A stretch of DNA of 10,883 nt, taken from the NCBI GenBank assembly GCA_964575455.1, contig CAZNRX010000111.1, positions 1 to 10,883 of the forward strand. The letters run 5' to 3'. Below the pieces are notes generated by a model that had not been told where the DNA came from, made no database searches, and worked only from the letters and a program-made list of their open reading frames with translations. Below, piece by piece: positions 6,684 through 10,883 of this stretch. Each line of letters begins with the position of its first letter. Position 1 is the stretch's first letter. This stretch comes from SKLM01 sp964575455. GTDB lineage: Bacteria; Chloroflexota; Anaerolineae; B4-G1. The translations under genes and the position numbers were made by a program.

Positions 6684-6725
6684 GGGGTCACAGACCCCTC
6701 TGAGCGGGGGGTGGCCCTCCGCTCA
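6684..6725. other. Two adjacent GC-rich hairpins downstream of the toxin remnant
   Basis: GGGGTC-ACA-GACCCC (6684-6698, 6-bp stem) is followed at once by an 11-bp stem with one G-T pair and loop TGG (6701-6711 / 6715-6725). There is no T-run after either, so they are not standard intrinsic terminators. They may insulate the toxin-antitoxin transcript from the next operon. The stretch 6603-6745 holds no supported gene. Confidence 0.45.
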
Positions 6726-6745
6726 CAGCGCTACTCCGTATCTCT

Positions 6746-6823
6746 CCGTAGCGCACGACGAACAAGGCCTCCCGTTTGTAGTCAGGCACGCCAAGCTGAG
6801 CGGAGCTCAGCCGGAGTGCCGTC
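6746..6823 (+). repeat. 78-bp direct repeat, copy 2
   Basis: Second copy of the repeat at 5771-5848, in the same orientation, starting 975 bp further on. It differs at two positions, both C/T changes. The internal hairpin is conserved (6795-6801 / 6805-6811, loop GGA). It ends 5 bp before the -35 box of the solute-binding-protein promoter. Confidence 0.9.
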
Positions 6824-6827
6824 CCAT

Positions 6828-6856
6828 TTGACAGCCCCCTCGTTCCATGCTAAGCT
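6828..6856 (+). promoter_or_regulatory. Promoter of the binding-protein/histidine-kinase operon
   Basis: A consensus TTGACA (6828-6833) is followed by a 17-nt spacer ending in TGC, then TAAGCT (6851-6856). The weak -10 box is offset by the extended -10 TGN element (6848-6850). The predicted start is near 6863, about 50 nt before ATG 6912. Confidence 0.55.
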
Positions 6857-6866
6857 GAGTCCAGCT

Positions 6867-6891
6867 CGTCGGCCTCAGGACGAGGCCGACG
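6867..6891 (+). promoter_or_regulatory. Leader hairpin between promoter and binding-protein start
   Basis: CGTCGGCCTC and GAGGCCGACG form a perfect 10-bp stem with loop AGGAC. It would begin about 4 nt into the predicted transcript and end 20 nt before ATG 6912. The loop copies the AGGAC of the weak Shine-Dalgarno sequence (6899-6903). With no T-run it is not a terminator; mRNA stabilisation or translational control is possible. Confidence 0.45.
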
Positions 6892-6911
6892 CCTTGCCAG
6901 GACGGCTGCGT

Positions 6912-7997
6912 ATGAACGACCGCACCACGAATCCATTTGTACCCTCCACCCGAGGGACGTCCGGCGCCACACCACTCCCCCACCGCGCGCCCGTCCGGAT
7001 GCTGACCCTCTGCGCCGCGCTGACCCTGCTTGCCCTCCCGCTCGCCGGCTGCGAAGCGCCCACCGACGCCGCCCGCGCGCCCGTCCACCTCTACACCTCC
7101 GTGCCCACCACCGTCGTCGCCGAGATCGAGCGCGCCTTCGAGCAGGCCCACCCCGCGCTCGACCTCCGGGTCTACCGCGCCGGCACCGGCGACATCGTCG
7201 CCCGCGTCGAGGAGGAGCTGGCCGCCGGCCGCGTCGGCGCCGACCTCATCTGGGTGGCCGACTTCACCGTGGGCGAGGACCTGAAGGAGCGGGGGGCCCT
7301 CCTCCGCCACCGCCCGCCCGAGGCCGACGCGCTCCTGCCCATCCTCCAGGACGAGGACGACACCTACTTCGCCGCCCGCCTGCTCAACATGGTGGTCGCC
7401 TACAACACCGACGCCGTCACCGCGCCTCCCAGCGGCTACCGCGACCTGCTCGATCCTCGCTATCGTGGCCGTCTCGGGCACGCCACTCCCCAGACCTCCG
7501 GCGCCTTCTCCTACTTCATGGGCGCCTTGCTCCAGAACCCGGCCTACGGCGAGGACTTCTTCCGCCTGCTCGCCGCCAACCAGCCCGCCATCCAGACCAA
7601 CACTCAGACCACGGCGCGCATCGCCGCCGGCGAGCTCGACGTCGGCATCACCATCGACTTCACCGTGCGCGAGCTGCTGCGCGATCAGCCGGACGCCCCC
7701 ATCGACCTCGTCTATCCGGAGAGCGGCGTCGTGATGGTGCCCAGCCCCATCGCCATCTTCGAGGCAGCCGCCAACCTGGAGGGGGCCAAGGCCTTCGAGT
7801 GCTATATCCTCTCTCAGGAGGGGCAGGCCATGCTCCGCGACGCGGCCGGCGTCGTGCCCGTCCGCCTCGACGTCATCCCGCCCGGCGATATCCAGAGCAT
7901 CACCCAGCTCCAGGTCATACCCGCCGACCCGGCCTGGATCCGTGCCCACCGGGACGACGTGCTCGCCACCTTCGCCGCGTTGTACGGGGAGGGATAG
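6912..7997 (+). CDS. Lipoprotein extracellular solute-binding protein (Fe(III)/PgtC-like ABC-type family)
   Basis: A 361-residue protein. ATG 6912 gives a 29-residue hydrophilic start (MNDRTTNPF...) before a hydrophobic stretch. The lipobox LAGC places the lipidated Cys at residue 47 (nt 7050-7052). M30 (6999) is an alternative start that would give a shorter signal sequence, but it has no ribosome-binding site. The mature domain starts VHLYTSVPTTVVAEIERAFE, then GADLIWVAD, VVAYNTDAV, LLDPRYRGRL, IDFTVRELL and SPIAIFEAAANLEGAKAF, the usual order in periplasmic binding proteins of the iron(III), phosphoglycerate or aminoethylphosphonate type. The paired tyrosines that bind Fe3+ in FbpA are not seen, so iron is not the obvious ligand. 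No permease or ATPase gene is in the window; instead a sensor kinase follows 3 bp later. I infer a ligand-sensing role, as for PgtC, more than transport. Confidence 0.87.
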   Translation: MNDRTTNPFVPSTRGTSGATPLPHRAPVRMLTLCAALTLLALPLAGCEAPTDAARAPVHLYTSVPTTVVAEIERAFEQAHPALDLRVYRAGTGDIVARVEEELAAGRVGADLIWVADFTVGEDLKERGALLRHRPPEADALLPILQDEDDTYFAARLLNMVVAYNTDAVTAPPSGYRDLLDPRYRGRLGHATPQTSGAFSYFMGALLQNPAYGEDFFRLLAANQPAIQTNTQTTARIAAGELDVGITIDFTVRELLRDQPDAPIDLVYPESGVVMVPSPIAIFEAAANLEGAKAFECYILSQEGQAMLRDAAGVVPVRLDVIPPGDIQSITQLQVIPADPAWIRAHRDDVLATFAALYGEG

Positions 7998-8000
7998 CGC

Positions 8001-10835
8001 GTGCGCTTCACCAGGCTCTCCCACCAGATCCTGATCGTCTTCGTGGCCGTCGTCATCCTCGCCATGGGCCTCTCCGGATGGGCGCTCACCCGGCTGGCCC
8101 AGCGCATCGTGGCCGATAACGTCGCCCAGGGCCACCAGCAGCTCGCGCGCCGCATCGCCGATGAGATCGACCTGGAGCTGGACGACATCCGCCCCATCCT
8201 CTCCCTGCTCACGGAGTCGGACGCCGTGCGCGCCATGAAGCCCTCCGGGACGGCGGCCGAGCTGGCGCGCTATCGGAACCGCTTCCCCGCCATCGCTGCC
8301 GCCTACGTGGCCGACGCCGCCGGTCAGCAGATCGCCCGCACCGATCGCCAGCCCCTGGGGGATGTGTCCACCACCTACGGCTTCCAGGTGGCCCGGGAGG
8401 GGTACGAGCTCCTCTCCGACGTCTACCTCTCCCCCGCCGGGCGCGGGCCCATGCTCACCGTCTACCTGCCCATCACCCGCCAGGCCGAGGTGATCGGTGT
8501 CCTGGTGGCCGACGTCAGCTTCGCCCGCGTGCAGGACATCCTGGAGGGGCTCACGCTCACCCGCAGCGAGACCGCCGTCGTCTTCGCTGCCAACGGACGC
8601 GCCGTCGCCCACAGCCGCATGGCGGAGCTGGATCAACCGCCCGCCCTCACCGACCCCTCCCTCATCGAGGCCCTGGTGGAGGGCCCGCCCGGCGTCACGG
8701 AGGGCTACACCGACGAGCTGGGCCGCACCGTGGTCGGCGTCCACGCGCCCGTCGACGAGCTCGGCTGGGGCGTCGTCATCCAGACCCCCGTGGGCGAGCT
8801 GGCCTCCGAGGTGGCGACCCTGCGCCGCACCATGGCGCTCGGCCTGCTGGGCGGCGTCGCCCTGGCCATCGTGGCCGGCTGGCTGATGGCCAATCAACTG
8901 ACGGAGCCCATCCGCGAGCTGGCCCGGGCCGCCGAGCGGGTCGCGGGCGGCCAGCTGGCGCTCGACGTCGACGTGGAGCGGGAGGACGAGATCGGCGTCC
9001 TGGCCCAGGCCTTCGGCACCATGACGGACCGGCTGCACGTGCTCATCCGCCAGCTGGAGCGGCGCCTCGCCGAGCGCGAACGGGCGGAGGCGTCGCTCCG
9101 GCAGACCGCGAGGGAGATGACGGCCCTCAACAGCCTGAGCCAGCGCGTCAGCGCCAGCCTCTCCCTCGATCAGGTGGTGGCCTCCGCCATCGACGGCGTC
9201 GTCGAGACCACGCACCCCGACCTGGCGCTGCTCTACCTGCGGGAGGGCGACCGGCTGCTCCTCCAGGGCGTCGGCCCGGAGGACCCCGAGTACTACCACG
9301 AGGAGACCCCGGTCCACCTGGTGGGCGAGTGTCTCTGCGGATCGTCCGTCAGCGAGGAGACCTCCCTCTACGCCACGGACATCCACAGCGACCCCCGCTG
9401 CACCTGGGAGGAATGCAAGCAGGCTGGCCTGCGCTCCTTCGCCGCGCTCCCCCTGCGCGGCGGCGAGGAGATCATCGGCGTGCTCGGCCTGGCGTCCGCC
9501 ACGGAGCGCGACTTCGAGGAGCGGGCCTCCTTCCTGGAGACGCTGGCCAACAACGTCGCCGTCGGGATGCAGAACGCCCTCCTCTACGAGCAGGTGCGCC
9601 AGTACAGCGCGGAGCTGGAGCAGCGCGTGGCCGAGCGCACCGCCGAGCTGAAGGCCGCCAACCAGGAGATACGCCAGCGCGCCAAGGAGCTGGCCGCGCT
9701 CTACGAGGTGGGCCGCAGCCTGGCCGTCACGCTCGATCTGGACGCCCTCCTGCCCGTCATCGCCAAGCGGGTGACCACCACGCTGGAGGCCGACCGCTCC
9801 GCCCTCTTCCTCTTCGATCCGCGGGCCGGCGCGCTCCGCGTGCAGGCCGTCCACGGCTACATGGCCGAGCGGCTGGCCGACTTCAGCTACCGCCCCGGGG
9901 AGGAGGTTGTGGGCCAGGCCTACGCCACCGGGCAGATCCAGTACGTGCCCGACCTGGACCAGGCGTCCCACCTGCCCCGCCGCGACGAGATCCGCACCGT
10001 GCTGGCCGTCCCGCTGGCCACGCCCAACGCCGCCTCCCTGGGCGTGCTCAGCGTCACCAGCCTGCGGCCGCGCGCCTTCAGCCCGGACCAGCAGCTCATA
10101 GAGACCATGGCCGGCCAGATCGCCCGCGCCATTCGGAACGCCCAGCTCTACGAGGCCGCCCAGGAGTCGGATCGGCTCAAGTCCGCCTTCCTGGCCACCA
10201 TGTCCCACGAGCTGCGCACGCCCCTCAACTCCATCATCGGCTTCATCGGCATCCTCCTCCAGGGTCTCGCGGGCCCCCTGAACGATGAGCAGGCCAAGCA
10301 GCTGCGCATGGCGCAGGGCAGCGCCCGCCACCTGCTCGACCTGATCAACGACGTGCTCGATATCTCCAAGATCGAGGCCGGCCAGGTGAAGATCGTCTCC
10401 GAGCCCTTCGACGTCCCGCAGGCCATCGAGAGCGTGGTGCGCGCCGTCACCCCCCTGGCAGAGAAGAAGGGCCTGCACCTGGTGGCCGACGTGGCGCCGG
10501 AGGTGGGTCAGATCGTCAGCGACCGGCGGCGGGTGGAGCAAGTGCTCATCAACCTGCTGAACAACGCCGTCAAGTTCACGGAGCAGGGAGAGGTGCGCGT
10601 CACCTGTCACGTCGACGACGGCTGGCTGGTCACCCAGGTGACGGACACCGGCATCGGCATCAGGCCCGAGGACGAAGACAAGCTCTTCCAGCCCTTCCGC
10701 CAGGTCGACGTCGGCATAACGCGCCGCTACGAGGGGACCGGCCTGGGGCTCTCGATCTGCAAGAAGCTGGTGGAGACGTTGGGCGGCGAGATATGGGCCG
10801 AGAGCGAGTGGGGCGTGGGGAGCACGTTCACCTAG
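8001..10835 (+). CDS. Membrane sensor histidine kinase, Cache-HAMP-GAF-GAF-HisKA-HATPase
   Basis: A 944-residue kinase starting at GTG 8001, with a G-rich ribosome-binding site (GGGGAGGG) overlapping the end of the binding-protein gene. Domains: TM1 (about 10-29); an extracellular Cache-like sensor (about 35-275; ITRQAEVIGVLVADVSF is typical); TM2 (about 278-298); HAMP (about 299-346); coiled coil; GAF1 (about 376-527), with C444-x-C446 and C467-x4-C472; a coiled coil of AERTAELKAANQEI type (about 528-564); GAF2 (about 564-715); HisKA with H-box FLATMSHELRTPLN (phosphorylated H736); and HATPase with N-box NLLNNAVKF (N855), G1 DTGIGI (D882) and G2 GTGLGL (about 912-917). The catalytic residues are intact. 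There is no receiver domain, so a separate response regulator is expected, perhaps beyond the right edge. The protein stops at WGVGSTFT, a few residues short of the final strand usual in the family. Function: autophosphorylation in response to periplasmic ligand, probably via the neighbouring binding protein. Confidence 0.93.
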   Translation: MRFTRLSHQILIVFVAVVILAMGLSGWALTRLAQRIVADNVAQGHQQLARRIADEIDLELDDIRPILSLLTESDAVRAMKPSGTAAELARYRNRFPAIAAAYVADAAGQQIARTDRQPLGDVSTTYGFQVAREGYELLSDVYLSPAGRGPMLTVYLPITRQAEVIGVLVADVSFARVQDILEGLTLTRSETAVVFAANGRAVAHSRMAELDQPPALTDPSLIEALVEGPPGVTEGYTDELGRTVVGVHAPVDELGWGVVIQTPVGELASEVATLRRTMALGLLGGVALAIVAGWLMANQLTEPIRELARAAERVAGGQLALDVDVEREDEIGVLAQAFGTMTDRLHVLIRQLERRLAERERAEASLRQTAREMTALNSLSQRVSASLSLDQVVASAIDGVVETTHPDLALLYLREGDRLLLQGVGPEDPEYYHEETPVHLVGECLCGSSVSEETSLYATDIHSDPRCTWEECKQAGLRSFAALPLRGGEEIIGVLGLASATERDFEERASFLETLANNVAVGMQNALLYEQVRQYSAELEQRVAERTAELKAANQEIRQRAKELAALYEVGRSLAVTLDLDALLPVIAKRVTTTLEADRSALFLFDPRAGALRVQAVHGYMAERLADFSYRPGEEVVGQAYATGQIQYVPDLDQASHLPRRDEIRTVLAVPLATPNAASLGVLSVTSLRPRAFSPDQQLIETMAGQIARAIRNAQLYEAAQESDRLKSAFLATMSHELRTPLNSIIGFIGILLQGLAGPLNDEQAKQLRMAQGSARHLLDLINDVLDISKIEAGQVKIVSEPFDVPQAIESVVRAVTPLAEKKGLHLVADVAPEVGQIVSDRRRVEQVLINLLNNAVKFTEQGEVRVTCHVDDGWLVTQVTDTGIGIRPEDEDKLFQPFRQVDVGITRRYEGTGLGLSICKKLVETLGGEIWAESEWGVGSTFT

Positions 10836-10883
10836 TATAGGGTATAAGGTTCGGAAACTCAGGACATGAGGTATTATTCTGTA

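Noticed and set aside
5771..6823. Insertion sequence or transposon bounded by the 78-bp repeats
   Set aside because: There are no terminal inverted repeats and no transposase between or next to the copies, so I kept it as a direct-repeat-flanked island only.
6807..10610. Very long minus-strand open frame (1267 codons) opposite the binding protein and kinase
   Set aside because: It is the antisense shadow of two well-supported GC-rich genes. Its translation is dominated by low-complexity G/A/L/V/D/H/R and has no recognisable domain.
1..10883. tRNA, rRNA, CRISPR array or known riboswitch
   Set aside because: I saw no cloverleaf, rRNA-like block, regular repeat-spacer pattern or conserved riboswitch core on either strand by eye.

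Overview
The window is GC-rich bacterial DNA, most likely from a Chloroflexota (Anaerolineae/Caldilineae-like) genome. I base this on the secreted multidomain protein with Thr-Pro linkers (TPTNTPTRTPTSTPT type), the DNRLRE and PPC modules, and the short C-terminal tail VYLPIVLRD. From memory, this combination is typical of Chloroflexota exoproteins. The assignment is inference, because no rRNA or other taxonomic marker is present.

Layout. (1) Positions 1-661, minus strand: the start of an operon that continues past the left edge. A 92-residue protein of unknown function is followed, 24 bp later, by the first 119 codons of a large helicase-related (SNF2/DEAD-like) protein. From memory, proteins of this type sit in DISARM-like or other phage-defence clusters. 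A good promoter for the operon lies at 864-892. (2) Positions 662-1220: a divergent intergenic region with back-to-back promoters. (3) Positions 1221-5699, plus: a 1492-residue secreted zinc metalloprotease (HEVGHNLGRPH) with a roughly mirror-symmetric N-terminal half (DNRLRE-PPC-PPC-DNRLRE), an SdrD-like domain and C-terminal Ig-like domains. A perfect 14-bp hairpin follows it. (4) Positions 5771-6823: a small island bounded by two 78-bp direct repeats (76/78 identical). It holds a promoter with an overlapping inverted repeat, an intact antitoxin-like gene and a toxin gene (TumE/DUF6516-like) broken by an internal, frame-changing deletion. (5) Positions 6828-10835, plus: a promoter with a consensus -35 and an extended -10, a leader hairpin, then a lipoprotein solute-binding protein gene and, 3 bp later, a Cache-HAMP-GAF-GAF hybrid-free sensor histidine kinase gene.

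How the genes work together. The solute-binding lipoprotein and the Cache-domain kinase probably form a two-component sensory pair in which the lipoprotein presents ligand to the kinase, as PgtC does for PgtB. No permease or response regulator is in view; the window ends 48 bp after the kinase. The first kinase GAF domain carries a four-cysteine pattern (C-x-C ... C-x4-C). The toxin-antitoxin remnant and the flanking repeats look like a mobile or recombining insertion between the protease and the sensor operon. The left-edge operon is the most likely doorway to a larger defence system, but only its first 1.3 genes are visible.
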